Assembly: GCA_964574215.1 (NCBI GenBank)
Contig: CAZNLR010000004.1
Span: 94,508 to 158,507, forward strand
Origin: GCA-2725625 sp964574215
Lineage (GTDB): Bacteria > Pseudomonadota > Alphaproteobacteria > Rhodospirillales > UBA2165
DNA: 64,000 nt
Reading direction: 5' to 3'
In this document: positions 9,198 through 18,749 of the stretch, one piece after another
How the letters are laid out: each line of letters starts with the position of its first letter
How positions within the stretch are numbered: position 1 is the stretch's first letter
Program-made: the position numbers and the translations under genes
The notes under the pieces: model-generated
What the model was told of the DNA's origin: nothing
The model's input: only the letters and a program-made list of their open reading frames with translations
Databases searched by the model: none

Positions 9198-9953
9198 ATA
9201 ATACATTTCAGCCGCATACAGTTATTCGTCCTCAGACTACTGGCCAAGGCTAGCCGTTCGTGGGAGCGCGTTCCATTATTATTCCCTTTTGGGTGGCTCT
9301 ATTGCGGCGGCCGTCTGCCATTAGTTTCCTACCGGGAAGTGTTTGTCGACGAGGTCTACGCTCCACCTGTCGCATTGTCTCCACCGACACGGATCTTGGA
9401 TATTGGAGCGCATCTTGGTCTTGCTACAATCTATTTTGCCAGACGCTATCCAAATGCCCGGATCGACAGTTACGAAGCCAATCCAGCTGCGGGTGCTCTC
9501 TTGGAAAAAAATATTTCCCGATTTGCCAATGCCGCCGCGCATTCCGTTGCTGTCGGGGCCGAGGCAGGTCAGGGGGAGTTGTTCATCGAGGACATTGTTG
9601 GCGTACCAACCGATGCCAGTATCGTTTCACACGACTCGCGGAAGGTTGGTAAAATGGTTTCTGTCGAAATTCGTGACATCCGTCATGTAGTAAACGAACC
9701 GATCGGTCTTATTAAGCTCGATATAGAAGGAGCGGAATTTGCTTGCCTGGAAGCGCTGGCACCCGATCCGGCAAAAATTCACTGCTTGGTCATAGAATTT
9801 CATGATTACAGGCGGGGAACCGAAAAAATCAATGAATCGCTTAGCATGTTACAAGAATCGGGTTATCGTCTTTTAGATGGCCAGGGGAAGTCAGTAGACT
9901 TGCCTTTTACTCCGCAGTATGACGCCGAGACAATCTGGGCGGTCGCCATTTAG
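9198..9953 (+). CDS. FkbM family SAM-dependent methyltransferase (start uncertain)
   Basis: The class I SAM fold is clear: RILDIGAHLGLATIYFARR is the SAM-binding loop, IDSYEANP is motif II, and LIKLDIEGAEF is the FkbM signature. The family methylates sugar or polyketide hydroxyls. The first usable start is GTG at 9339, but the frame is open back to 9192 (stop at 9189-9191). The upstream codons read like protein (WERVPLLFPFGWLYCGG), with no ATG, GTG or TTG. An AGGA at 9184 precedes ATA codons at 9198 and 9201. Either initiation is non-standard, or the 5' end was lost when the region was built. It is divergent from the membrane protein gene. Confidence 0.75.
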   Translation: MIHFSRIQLFVLRLLAKASRSWERVPLLFPFGWLYCGGRLPLVSYREVFVDEVYAPPVALSPPTRILDIGAHLGLATIYFARRYPNARIDSYEANPAAGALLEKNISRFANAAAHSVAVGAEAGQGELFIEDIVGVPTDASIVSHDSRKVGKMVSVEIRDIRHVVNEPIGLIKLDIEGAEFACLEALAPDPAKIHCLVIEFHDYRRGTEKINESLSMLQESGYRLLDGQGKSVDLPFTPQYDAETIWAVAI

Positions 9954-10106
9954 TCATCGGAAATAAGAAATCTGCGTCGTCGGGCATCGGCTCTCATCAT
10001 TCCCATTATATCGCCCACCAACTCCCATGCTCGGATCACATATTTAAGGATTTCCAGGACGATGAAATGGCTCTTCGTAATAGACTAAAATGGGCGATCA
10101 AGAAAA

Positions 10107-10527
<421 letters not shown>

Positions 10528-10532
10528 GGCGC

Positions 10533-10538
10533 ATTGTA
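10533..10538 (-). promoter_or_regulatory. putative -10 box of rnpB
   Basis: The minus strand reads TACAAT, about seven bases before the P1-defined 5' end of the RNA. No strong -35 hexamer is visible at 16-18 bp. Confidence 0.45.
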
Positions 10539-10572
10539 GTTCAAATGCAGGTGAAACTAAAAGGGGTAAGTA

Positions 10573-11514
10573 CTATCTCCGGCGAACGAATAGAAAATCA
10601 CCGCCGTCGTGGCCGGCGCGGTGGAGGTCGGAATATTGAGGGGTCTGATTGGCGTTCACCATAACCGGACGGCGGATGGTGTTGAACAATTTGGCGCCGT
10701 CCATGACACCCCGGTTTTCGTTCAGCGCCCGCATAAAGGCGCGGGCGAAAGGCGAATGACCACCCTTACCGTCTTCCACCGGTTCCAGTCCGCCGGAGGT
10801 CATAACCACACGGGCTTTCTTACCGGACATGCGTTTGAAATAATTCGCCGCTTTATCGTTGTTGACCGATAGCTTAACGCCCCGGACCAAACGGCCGGAA
10901 TAACAGCTATCGGCGATAACCATGACATGCTTGGCTTCGATGGCTCTTAAGGTGCCGGTGATCGATGCATTGGCCACCCAGCGGGAGCGGCGGTTTTTCT
11001 CGGCGTCCGCAGGGAGCCAGAACCCCTGATCGGCCTTGTCGTCGAGCCAGCCATGACCGGCGTAATAGATCAGGAAATTGTCCTTGAACAAGAGGCGGGA
11101 ACGCAGATCGTCCAAGGCGTCCAAAAGATCGTCCCGCGTCGGATTGACCAGCGTGACCACCTTGAACCCGTATTTGTTTTGAAGAATTCCGGCAACGGCC
11201 TTGGCGTCGGCAACCGCGGTTTTAAGCCGGGGTAACTTCTGATAGCGGTCGATGCCGATGACCAGCGCCCAATAGTCGCCGAAATTTATGTCCTTGGGAA
11301 CGTCGAATTCAGGTTTGTCAGGCCGCTTCTTTGTCGTTGCCTTGGGCTTCCGGCTACCCGTTTTTGGCGGCGATGTGCCCAAGCCATCCAGCTCCTTGAC
11401 TTGACCGCCATATTGTTTCCACAAGTCCTTGAATGACTTGTTTTGTGCCCAAGAAATGTCTGCAAATCCCGCAGCAAAAATTAGTGCGGCAAATATCGGG
11501 AAAAATCTGATCAT
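10573..11514 (-). CDS. secreted caspase-family (peptidase C14) protein
   Basis: A 313-residue protein with a signal peptide (LIFAAGFADISWAQ), a basic linker (about residues 50-75) and a caspase p20-like domain. The catalytic dyad is visible: His154 in YYAGHG and Cys204 in ADSCYSG. VIGIDRYQKLPRL opens the fold, and the C-terminal half (TSGGLEPVEDG, HSPFARAFM) matches bacterial caspase homologues. Family members are cysteine peptidases, usually cutting after basic residues; the substrate is unknown. Export is unusual relative to cytosolic metacaspases. Its ATG overlaps the stop of the upstream gene, so the two are co-translated. Confidence 0.88.
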   Translation of the reverse strand: MIRFFPIFAALIFAAGFADISWAQNKSFKDLWKQYGGQVKELDGLGTSPPKTGSRKPKATTKKRPDKPEFDVPKDINFGDYWALVIGIDRYQKLPRLKTAVADAKAVAGILQNKYGFKVVTLVNPTRDDLLDALDDLRSRLLFKDNFLIYYAGHGWLDDKADQGFWLPADAEKNRRSRWVANASITGTLRAIEAKHVMVIADSCYSGRLVRGVKLSVNNDKAANYFKRMSGKKARVVMTSGGLEPVEDGKGGHSPFARAFMRALNENRGVMDGAKLFNTIRRPVMVNANQTPQYSDLHRAGHDGGDFLFVRRR

Positions 11515-12932
11515 CGGATGAATTCGGCCCGTCTCCGGTCAAATTCCTCAGCGGGCAAGCCGAATACGACGTAGAACCTGTCTCCTGATTCGGTTTCGCC
11601 TTTGGCCGTGCCAACGGGCCTGCCTTTATAGCCTCCAATGACTTCGAATTCCCCGGTAACGGACTTTTGACCGTCAAAGCATTTCATCTCGATCGTACCG
11701 GTATGTCTGCTGTAGGTCGTATAGGTGCCGGTGCAGATTTCCTTACCGGCGAGATTATAAAATCCCATGGGAAAAGTTCCGTTGATCCGTCCCTCGCTCA
11801 CGTAATGGCCATAAATTTCGTTCAGCTCGGTATTTTCCTCGAACACGATGACCGCCGGAATTTTTGACCTAAAGGGCAGTTTCTCCGGTGTGAAAAATAT
11901 GTTCGAATTAATGGCGGCGACGGTGCAGCCGCAGTCACGGCTGTTTTCCGAATTCAAATTGGAGACATATTCCAGGCATTTTGTCAGGGACCGCCGGACG
12001 GCGCTTTCGACCGACCGAAAATTCCAGGATCGGTACCGGTAGGAGCAGTGGCTGGGATAGCCGACGGCGATGGCGCGATTGAAACTTTCGTCCAACCAGC
12101 TTTTTGCCGTGGCTGAATTTTTAAACAGGTCATACTTTTCAACTTCAATTTTCGGACCGCTGTTATTGTTTTGCCGGACAATAAGCGAAATTGCCCGGTC
12201 GACTTCCGCTTGTTCGTAAACCACGATGGGGCGGACGTCGATATGGGTGAAGTATGGTTTGTTTTGATTCCGATCGATGGGTCTCTGTTGAACCGCCGCC
12301 GAGTTGACGCCTGCCGCCCTGCGCTCGTTGATGGCGCCGTTATCGAAGGTGACCCGGTCTGCCAGACTGATAATATGTATTTTTAGGTCGTCAGCATTCC
12401 CTTTGGACGGCCCCCAGCAAAGACCCATATACCATATTTTATTGCCCTGGCTGATCATTCCCTCCGTCGAGCCATCGCCGAAAAACTGCTTTGCAATGCC
12501 GCAATTTCCGTTCTCATTGCCTTTGACCAGCAGATGAAAATCGCCGTATTTGTTTGCCGCTTTCTGCACGTCCGATTCAGTTGCAGATAAACCTTTCTTT
12601 TTTACCGCTTTCGCTTTCCCGAATACTCGGACCAAATCCCGTTTAGGGTCGTTGATGTCGCCAAAATAAAAGTTTGAGGCCAGCTCCCGGTAGGTTAAGA
12701 ACCCGCCGGAAAAATTTATGGTTTCCTTCCAGACATCTCCCATGTTTCTCGGTTCCCAGGTATAGCGGCCCTTGATAAAGCTCTCGTCCCCGGAAAAACT
12801 GATGGTGCTGTCTTGGAGTTCTAAGGGCACCCGGTTGGCGGCGTCAACTTGGCCGATGCCAAAATTCAAGGCGCCTCCGACCGCGAACAGCATCAAACAT
12901 ACAATCTTTAAAAAATTATTTAACCTCGTCAC
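11511..12932 (-). CDS. secreted protein of unknown function, coupled to the caspase gene
   Basis: A 473-residue protein with an N-terminal signal peptide (LKIVCLMLFAVGGAL...VDAAN). No family is recognised with confidence. A central segment has paired cysteines (HCSYRYRSW, SLTKCLEYV, DCGCTVAAIN), and a C-terminal beta-rich module (CTGTYTTYSRHTGTIEMKCFDG) ends in FYVVFGLPAEEFDRRR. The stop overlaps the caspase ATG, so this is the promoter-proximal gene of a two-gene operon. It may be a substrate, regulator or partner of the protease; this is inferred only from coupling. Confidence 0.7.
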   Translation of the reverse strand: MTRLNNFLKIVCLMLFAVGGALNFGIGQVDAANRVPLELQDSTISFSGDESFIKGRYTWEPRNMGDVWKETINFSGGFLTYRELASNFYFGDINDPKRDLVRVFGKAKAVKKKGLSATESDVQKAANKYGDFHLLVKGNENGNCGIAKQFFGDGSTEGMISQGNKIWYMGLCWGPSKGNADDLKIHIISLADRVTFDNGAINERRAAGVNSAAVQQRPIDRNQNKPYFTHIDVRPIVVYEQAEVDRAISLIVRQNNNSGPKIEVEKYDLFKNSATAKSWLDESFNRAIAVGYPSHCSYRYRSWNFRSVESAVRRSLTKCLEYVSNLNSENSRDCGCTVAAINSNIFFTPEKLPFRSKIPAVIVFEENTELNEIYGHYVSEGRINGTFPMGFYNLAGKEICTGTYTTYSRHTGTIEMKCFDGQKSVTGEFEVIGGYKGRPVGTAKGETESGDRFYVVFGLPAEEFDRRRAEFIR

Positions 12933-13105
12933 TACCCCCTCCCCCCTTGAGGACCCGTGTCACGTTTGGCGGAAAGTCATCGCCTTGGTTCGGACCATTC
13001 AAATAGTATACGTTTCCAAACAAAATGAAACGGGATTATCCCCTTTAACGTGCAATCCGGCATTGGCTGGAATTTCGTTGCCTAACTGCCACCGCCGCCG
13101 GTACG

Positions 13106-14185
13106 TTGTGGGAGATAAATTTTGGTGGAGAAAGAGACATCGTTAGACCGACAATTTGGATTATTACGTTGTTAATCTTGTTACTCATCGCGTCGGCATC
13201 AAACGTCTTCGCCCAGTCGGGCAAATTCGCTTTCGGCGTGGTCGGGGATATGCCCTATACCCAGGCCCAGGAACGGGAGTTTTCCAAAGTCACCTCCGTA
13301 ATGAACCGAGCGGATTTATCTTTCGTCGTCCATGTGGGTGATTTTCAGGCCAGTCCCAGCCTGTACGAGCATATTCCCATTGCCGTCTCGCGGCCTTGTT
13401 CCGAGGATAATTTCAAAAAAGTCCGGCTTCTGTTTGATATCTCCCGTCATCCTTTCATCCTGACGCCCGGGGATAACGACTGGACGGACTGCCACCGCTT
13501 TACCGACCGGGACATCGATCCCCTGAAAGTTCTTTCCAAACTCAGAACGATTTTTTATCCGGCGGGAAAATCATTGGGTAAAGAATCCATGGCGGTGATC
13601 AGCCAGGCCCGGGAAAATAAATTCAGCCAATTCGTGGAAAACCTGACTTGGACGATAAATGGCGTCACATTCGCCACCCTTCACATCGTCGGCAGCAACA
13701 ATAATTTTCGAAATCGGGCAGAGCAGGCGGCGCGGTCGGACGCCAATGCCGCCTGGTTGAAACGGGCTTTCGCCACCGCCAGGAAGAACCATAGCCCCGG
13801 CTTGGTTCTGATGGCCCACGCCAATCCGGCCTTCGAAAGCCAGTGGAGCGCCCGGCTGCTGCGCCGTCATCTGCGCAGCCTGAAGTCGCTGGGAATCAAA
13901 GCGCCGAAGAACCCCGACCCCAAGGGAAACGGTTTCGATACATTTCACCAAACGCTTTTGGAAGAGATGTCTTCCTACGCCAAACCCGTCATTTATATCC
14001 ATGGCGATACCCATTATTTCCAAATCAACCAGCCACTCTACGATCCTATCGAAAATCGGTTTATCACCAACTTCACGCGGCTGGAGACTTTCGGATTTCC
14101 GGACAGCCACTGGGTCAGGGTGTTGGTCGATCCCGGCGATCCCCAGCTCTTTACCATCAAGCCCCAATATGTGACCCCGAACTAA
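13106..14185 (+). CDS. exported metallophosphoesterase
   Basis: The calcineurin-like phosphoesterase motifs appear in order: GVVGD, HVGDFQ, TPGDNDW, LMAHANP and YIHGDTHYF, which supply the two-metal centre. A signal peptide (IITLLILLLIASASNVFA) places it in the periplasm. The substrate is unknown. The first conventional start is TTG at 13106, without a ribosome site; a GGAG at 13127-13130 lies 8 nt before an ATC codon at 13139, which would give a compact signal peptide. The real start may therefore be 13139. It is transcribed away from the caspase operon. Confidence 0.8.
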   Translation: MWEINFGGERDIVRPTIWIITLLILLLIASASNVFAQSGKFAFGVVGDMPYTQAQEREFSKVTSVMNRADLSFVVHVGDFQASPSLYEHIPIAVSRPCSEDNFKKVRLLFDISRHPFILTPGDNDWTDCHRFTDRDIDPLKVLSKLRTIFYPAGKSLGKESMAVISQARENKFSQFVENLTWTINGVTFATLHIVGSNNNFRNRAEQAARSDANAAWLKRAFATARKNHSPGLVLMAHANPAFESQWSARLLRRHLRSLKSLGIKAPKNPDPKGNGFDTFHQTLLEEMSSYAKPVIYIHGDTHYFQINQPLYDPIENRFITNFTRLETFGFPDSHWVRVLVDPGDPQLFTIKPQYVTPN

Positions 14186-14194
14186 ACGGTTTCT

Positions 14195-14920
14195 TCAGGA
14201 CTTAAGGTCCGGATTATTCAAATATTTTGTCTGGGTGGGAAAGGTGATTTCCTGGCCGGAAACCCTCTGGGCGACGGCAAGGATCGATGCGCCCGCCGGT
14301 ACGCCTTCGAACCTGTCCGTGTCCGGCAGATCGAAGTATTTTTGATCAAGGATCGGCCCGGCGCACCCTTTCATAAGAACGATCTTAAATCCGTTTTGGC
14401 TGTAGAAATCATGGAAAAAGGTCGGATTGAGATTGAAAAACCCATGATTAAACATGGCGAGAGGAGAGAAATGGCAGATAAATCCGTTCACTTTCAAACA
14501 CGCCGCCACGTTGATGCTGGCCCGGCCGATATTAAAACAATGCTCCAAGGTTCCGGGATCGAATATCAGATCGAACGAGGCCAGCAGGTCATCCGGCAGG
14601 CCGTGGTTTAAATCGACGATCCGCTCGACACCCCGGGATGCCGCGATATCGACGGTTTGGCACTCGATACCCAGAGACGAAAAAAAATCCATACTATCGG
14701 CGATAGCGTCCAGTTCTCCGGTTAATCCGTGCCAGGCGAGTATTTCATCGGAATCGTCCCGGCGGATCAGGCGGTCGGCATAACCGGCGCCACAGGATGC
14801 ATCGATCTGATCGTCAGTCGCCAGGATATCCGGGTAGCCGAGGCTCAACAGTTTCGGTGCGGCCGGCAGGAATTCCCTCAATTGCGCCAAAACTTCCAGC
14901 TGAACGTGGGAGATCGCCAT
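14195..14920 (-). CDS. SAM-methyltransferase-like protein
   Basis: A 241-residue protein. LLSLGYPDIL, VDLNHGLPDD, FDLIFDPGTLEHCFN and LKVNGFICHFSPL resemble the core strands of class I methyltransferases, but the glycine-rich SAM loop is not well conserved, so activity is uncertain. The ATG at 14920 was chosen because AAGAAGG lies about 7 nt upstream; the frame continues to a TTG at 14995 without a clear ribosome site. It ends ten bases from the convergent phosphoesterase gene. Confidence 0.55.
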   Translation of the reverse strand: MAISHVQLEVLAQLREFLPAAPKLLSLGYPDILATDDQIDASCGAGYADRLIRRDDSDEILAWHGLTGELDAIADSMDFFSSLGIECQTVDIAASRGVERIVDLNHGLPDDLLASFDLIFDPGTLEHCFNIGRASINVAACLKVNGFICHFSPLAMFNHGFFNLNPTFFHDFYSQNGFKIVLMKGCAGPILDQKYFDLPDTDRFEGVPAGASILAVAQRVSGQEITFPTQTKYLNNPDLKS

Positions 14921-15113
14921 GCTAAACCTTCTTATCTTGGAAACCCGTTGCAAATGGTATGGCACAGGCGGCTTTGTTTGAAAACCTGTCTGCAAGCAGA
15001 TTCACCCGGAGCTGCCCAATATTTCCGGTGGCCTGGCCATGATTCAATTGCTATGGATGGAAAAACTTTGAGACCAAATGCATTGTATATCTGAACGGAA
15101 AAGATCAAGGAAA

Positions 15114-15830
15114 ATGGAAAACAGCGACAACCCGGCCGGCAGCCTTTCTGAGTCTGCGGCAAAGTTCATGGAGCAGGGCACCGCCAGCTTGTCGGCAGGC
15201 GAAACCAACGCCGCCATTGAACAATTCAAACTGGCCAACGAAATCCAGCCCAATGACTCGAATATCCTGAGCTCCCTCGGCTACGCATTGTTGAAAGCAG
15301 ACAGTTTCGAGGAAGCGATCAAGGTTTACCGTCAATTGCTTGCCATGCACCCGCTTCAGCCGGACATATGCGTCAATTTGGGCTTTTCCTATTTCCGCGC
15401 CGGCCGCACCCAGGAAGCGATTGAACAATATAAGTTCGTCATCGGCATGGAACCGGAATTCGGGCAGGCTTATTTGAACCTCGGTTTGGCCTTGGTTCAC
15501 GAAAGTAAATTCAGGGAGGCTTTGGACGCCTACGGAACGGCATTAAATCTGATGCCCGATCATCCAATGGTCCTGTTCGGCATGGCGTCATGTCTACGCG
15601 GGACCCAAGATTTTGAGAAATCTCTGGATTATTTCCGGCAGGGACTGGCCGTTTATCCGCAGCATCCCGAAGGCTATCTGGAAATGGGCGTGGTGCTGAA
15701 AGCTTTGGGAAAGCAGGATGAGGCAACGGACGCCTTTAAGAAATGCCTGGAAATCGATCCCGGTAATGAGACTGCCAATCAACTGCTGACGTCAATGTCC
15801 GGAGATTCGACCGAAGTAAACTTGGACTGA
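15114..15830 (+). CDS. TPR-repeat protein
   Basis: A 238-residue protein built almost wholly of tetratricopeptide repeats, about six, with recurring signatures such as LGYALLKADSFEEAIKVYR, LGFSYFRAGRTQEAIEQYK and MGVVLKALGKQDEATDAFK. TPR arrays bind other proteins; there is no catalytic domain, no signal peptide and no TM segment, so a cytosolic scaffold is likely. The ATG at 15114 follows an AAGGAAA ribosome site; an upstream in-frame ATG at 15078 is less well placed. Confidence 0.8.
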   Translation: MENSDNPAGSLSESAAKFMEQGTASLSAGETNAAIEQFKLANEIQPNDSNILSSLGYALLKADSFEEAIKVYRQLLAMHPLQPDICVNLGFSYFRAGRTQEAIEQYKFVIGMEPEFGQAYLNLGLALVHESKFREALDAYGTALNLMPDHPMVLFGMASCLRGTQDFEKSLDYFRQGLAVYPQHPEGYLEMGVVLKALGKQDEATDAFKKCLEIDPGNETANQLLTSMSGDSTEVNLD

Positions 15831-15839
15831 CGTGCCGGC

Positions 15840-16760
15840 CTAAATTTCCGAGGTAAAAACCCGATTGCGCCCGGCATCTTTCGCCAGATAAAGTTGGCGG
15901 TCGGCTTCGTCCAAAATCTTTTTTAACCGATCATTGGTACCAGGGGAGGCGGTGGCCACGCCGGCCGCAATGGTAACAACGTCACTGCCGACCGCGCCCT
16001 TATTGGCGATATTCAGTGCTTCGATATCGGCACGGATTCGTTCTCCCAGATCCGCCGCCGGTCCGGAGGCCGTTTCCGGCAAAACGACGCAAAATTCCTC
16101 CCCACCGTACCGCGCCACCAGGTCGGACGGCCGGCGGGTATTTTTTAGTATTTCCGTAGCGACCATCTTGAGACATTTGTCTCCCTCGGTATGGCCGTAG
16201 GTATCGTTGAAATTCTTGAAGTAATCGATATCAATCATGATTAGCGAAATGGTCGATTCGTTCCGCACCGCACGCCGCCACTCGATCTCCAGAAACTCAT
16301 CCAACCGTCGCCTGTTGGCGATGCCGGTCAGAGAGTCGGTGGTCGACTGGATAGCCAACAGGTCCCGCTGCCGTTTCTGTTGCAGATGGTTTCGAACCCG
16401 GGCCTTGACGATTTCAGGCACGATCGGTTTGGTGATGTAGTCGATGGCGCCCAATTCCAATCCGTGCATTTCATCGTAAACTTCGATTTTTGCCGTTAGG
16501 AAAACGACTGGAATGGAGGCCGTCAGCGGATTATCCTGCAACACTTTGCAGGCTTCATAGCCGTCCATTTCGGGCATGCGAACATCCAGGAGGATCAAAT
16601 CGGGGTTGGTCGCCAGGGCGGTTTCGATGCCGTCGGCCGCATTGTTCGCGCTGATCACCTGACATTCGTCTTCGAACAGTAATTGCATCATATCGATGAC
16701 GATATTGTCGTCATCGATGACCAATACGGTAAAATTCTCAGAGGCGTTTTGAATGTTCAT
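15840..16760 (-). CDS. response regulator with diguanylate cyclase output (REC-GGDEF)
   Basis: A 306-residue protein. An N-terminal receiver domain (VLVIDDD acidic pair, phospho-Asp in LLDVRMPEMDG, Lys in FLTAKIE) is followed by a GGDEF domain with an intact active site (RYGGEEF). An RPSD I-site sits five residues before GGEEF, so product inhibition by c-di-GMP is expected. The layout is a shorter PleD-like protein with one REC domain. The ATG at 16760 was preferred over a GTG at 16805 because the receiver domain starts right after it. No cognate kinase is adjacent. Confidence 0.9.
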   Translation of the reverse strand: MNIQNASENFTVLVIDDDNIVIDMMQLLFEDECQVISANNAADGIETALATNPDLILLDVRMPEMDGYEACKVLQDNPLTASIPVVFLTAKIEVYDEMHGLELGAIDYITKPIVPEIVKARVRNHLQQKRQRDLLAIQSTTDSLTGIANRRRLDEFLEIEWRRAVRNESTISLIMIDIDYFKNFNDTYGHTEGDKCLKMVATEILKNTRRPSDLVARYGGEEFCVVLPETASGPAADLGERIRADIEALNIANKGAVGSDVVTIAAGVATASPGTNDRLKKILDEADRQLYLAKDAGRNRVFTSEI

Positions 16761-16882
16761 CGGCAACTGTTGTCCTGGAGACCCGCGACCCTCAATCTGT
16801 TTCACATTCGAATCGAGTATAATAGACGTAACTATTTATAATAAATCGTTAATTCGGCCCAGTTGAAATAGGCCTTTTCCGG

Positions 16883-17473
16883 TTATGGGTCGTTCCGGAG
16901 GGTAGGTTGCTGCCTATCGCCGCTCCCGAGAGCGCGTTGCATCAGGACCGAGTCCACCCATCCCCCCAATTTATACCCGGCGGACTGCAATAATCCGGCT
17001 CTTTCAAAACCGCATTTGAGATGCAGATTGATCGACGGCATATTGGCGGAATCGCCGATAACGGCGATCATTTGCCGGTATCCCAATTCGGCGCACCTGT
17101 CGATCAACGTGGTCAGCAACAATTTTCCGATCCCCTGGCCCAGACAGTCCGGCGATACGTAAACCGAATCTTCCACTGTATTGATATAGGCTGGCCGATG
17201 TCTGAAACTGGAAGCATAGGCGTATCCGCCAACGACGCCGTCAACATCAGCGACAATAAAGGGAAGTTTTTTGGTGACGATAGCTTGCCAGCGGGCGCTC
17301 ATTTCCGCCTCATCTGGCGGTTCGATTTCAAATGACGCCAAACCGTTCAATACATAGTGCCCATATATAGCCTTGATTTCAGCCATATCGTATTCCCGTG
17401 CCTCACGCAAAACCGCGCCGGACGGAGATCCGGTATTGGTTGAATTTTCGGTGGGTACGCTGGTGTCGGACAT
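16883..17473 (-). CDS. GNAT family N-acetyltransferase (phosphinothricin acetyltransferase-like)
   Basis: A 196-residue protein with the GNAT fold. VLREAREYDMAEIKAIYGHYV at the start and VYVSPDCLGQGIGKLLLTTLI (the acetyl-CoA pyrophosphate loop) match the pat/bar-like subgroup, as does LKCGFERAGLLQSAGYKLGGW. Such enzymes acetylate small amines, often methionine sulfoximine or phosphinothricin-like amino acids; the native substrate is not shown. The ATG at 17473 is used; the frame continues upstream into sequence that does not resemble the family. Confidence 0.82.
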   Translation of the reverse strand: MSDTSVPTENSTNTGSPSGAVLREAREYDMAEIKAIYGHYVLNGLASFEIEPPDEAEMSARWQAIVTKKLPFIVADVDGVVGGYAYASSFRHRPAYINTVEDSVYVSPDCLGQGIGKLLLTTLIDRCAELGYRQMIAVIGDSANMPSINLHLKCGFERAGLLQSAGYKLGGWVDSVLMQRALGSGDRQQPTLRNDP

Positions 17474-17675
17474 GGCTGTTAAGTATCTAATAAAGTTGAG
17501 AGTTCGAGAATAATCGTATCGCGCTCTCTTCACACCCGCAGACTATCAAAGTCAAGATCAAATTCGCCCGATGGCGCGGGAAATTATGGAAGCGGAATAT
17601 TCTAAAGCCGATTCACCAATTCGTAACCAATCTCCTTTTAATATTTCACCACTAACACACCACGGAGATAAAAAA

Positions 17676-17861
17676 ATGAGCTATGCAGTGCGTTATCACG
17701 AAATTAGCGGAGATTGGATGGTGTTTGATGTGGGCGAAAAATTTGAATTAATTGGTATGTTCGCCACGGAACAGGACGCCTCCCTACATATCGAAGTTCT
17801 CGAAAAACGGGCCGAAAAAATATCCCGCTATTCGAAACCGGTGCTCCAACAAGCGGCTTAA
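17676..17861 (+). CDS. small protein of unknown function
   Basis: A 61-residue protein, MSYAVRYHEISGDWMVFDVG at the start, with an alternating beta pattern and a C-terminal amphipathic helix (EVLEKRAEKISRY). The ATG has an upstream GGAGA and codon use like its neighbours. It has no TM segment and no recognised family. It lies alone between the acetyltransferase gene and the FixJ-like regulator gene. Confidence 0.6.
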   Translation: MSYAVRYHEISGDWMVFDVGEKFELIGMFATEQDASLHIEVLEKRAEKISRYSKPVLQQAA

Positions 17862-17966
17862 TCTGGATTGAGCGCGGAGTAGCCGATTCAGCCCAGGGGT
17901 TCCGGCCCCTGGAAATTCTCATCGATTATTCCGGTAATTCCATTATCCTGCGAAATCGGACCTGCT

Positions 17967-18596
17967 TCAGTCATACCCGTCATAACGGCCGAAATTCGCG
18001 GCATGGGCGTTTTCCATCAACTCCGAAAACGATTTTGCGGCCATCTTTTTCATCAGATTGGCGCGGTGAAATTCTACAGTGCCCAATTTAATTTCAAGTT
18101 TGGCGGCAATCATTTTGTTGGTGTTGCCTCTGATCACCAAATCATAGACCTGACGTTCACGCAGGGTCAAAGTATCCAGCCGATCGCGAAATTGTCGTCT
18201 TAGGGTGTTCAGTTCCAACTCGGAAGAACTGGTTTCAACGGCGCGCTGAACCCACTCGAGCAAATCATTTTTGGGGATGGGCTTTTCGAGAAAACCCAGT
18301 GCGCCATTTTTTACCGCCTCCACTGCATCGGCAATGCCGCTTCTTCCGCTGATAAAGACGATGGGCAGGTTGCATTCGCGGGTTAGTAGTTTGCGCTGTA
18401 CTTCCAAGCCCGTCAGACTCGGCATTTGGTTGTCCAATAGAATACAACCGACAGGTTCCAGAATACTTTCCTCTAAGAATGCTTCCCCGGAGGAATATTC
18501 TTTGGCCTTATAGCCTGCATTCGAAACGTGCTGGAACAGAATTTCGCGATGATCATTGTTGTCATCAACAATATAAACCGTAGGAATCAGGTCCAT
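17967..18596 (-). CDS. FixJ-family response regulator (REC-LuxR HTH)
   Basis: A 209-residue protein. The receiver domain carries VYIVDDNND, the phospho-Asp in LLDNQMPSLTG, Thr/Ser and Lys equivalents (FISGRS, LEKPIPK) and a linker. The C-terminal LuxR-type helix-turn-helix reads LTLRERQVYDLVIRGNTNKM and then LGTVEFHRANLMKKM. The family dimerises on phosphorylation and activates transcription. No kinase is adjacent; the PAS kinase at 25317 is a possible but unproven partner. Confidence 0.88.
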   Translation of the reverse strand: MDLIPTVYIVDDNNDHREILFQHVSNAGYKAKEYSSGEAFLEESILEPVGCILLDNQMPSLTGLEVQRKLLTRECNLPIVFISGRSGIADAVEAVKNGALGFLEKPIPKNDLLEWVQRAVETSSSELELNTLRRQFRDRLDTLTLRERQVYDLVIRGNTNKMIAAKLEIKLGTVEFHRANLMKKMAAKSFSELMENAHAANFGRYDGYD

Positions 18597-18749
18597 TTAT
18601 TCTGCAAATACCCTCAAAAAATTATTTTTTTATTCACTATATAATTGTGAAAACCTATCACCAATAACCCGAATTCGGTACTGTGGTTGTACCTTAGGTT
18701 GTGCTGAATAATATAAGAATGGTGATAAAAAATTAGTTTTAAAGAGATT

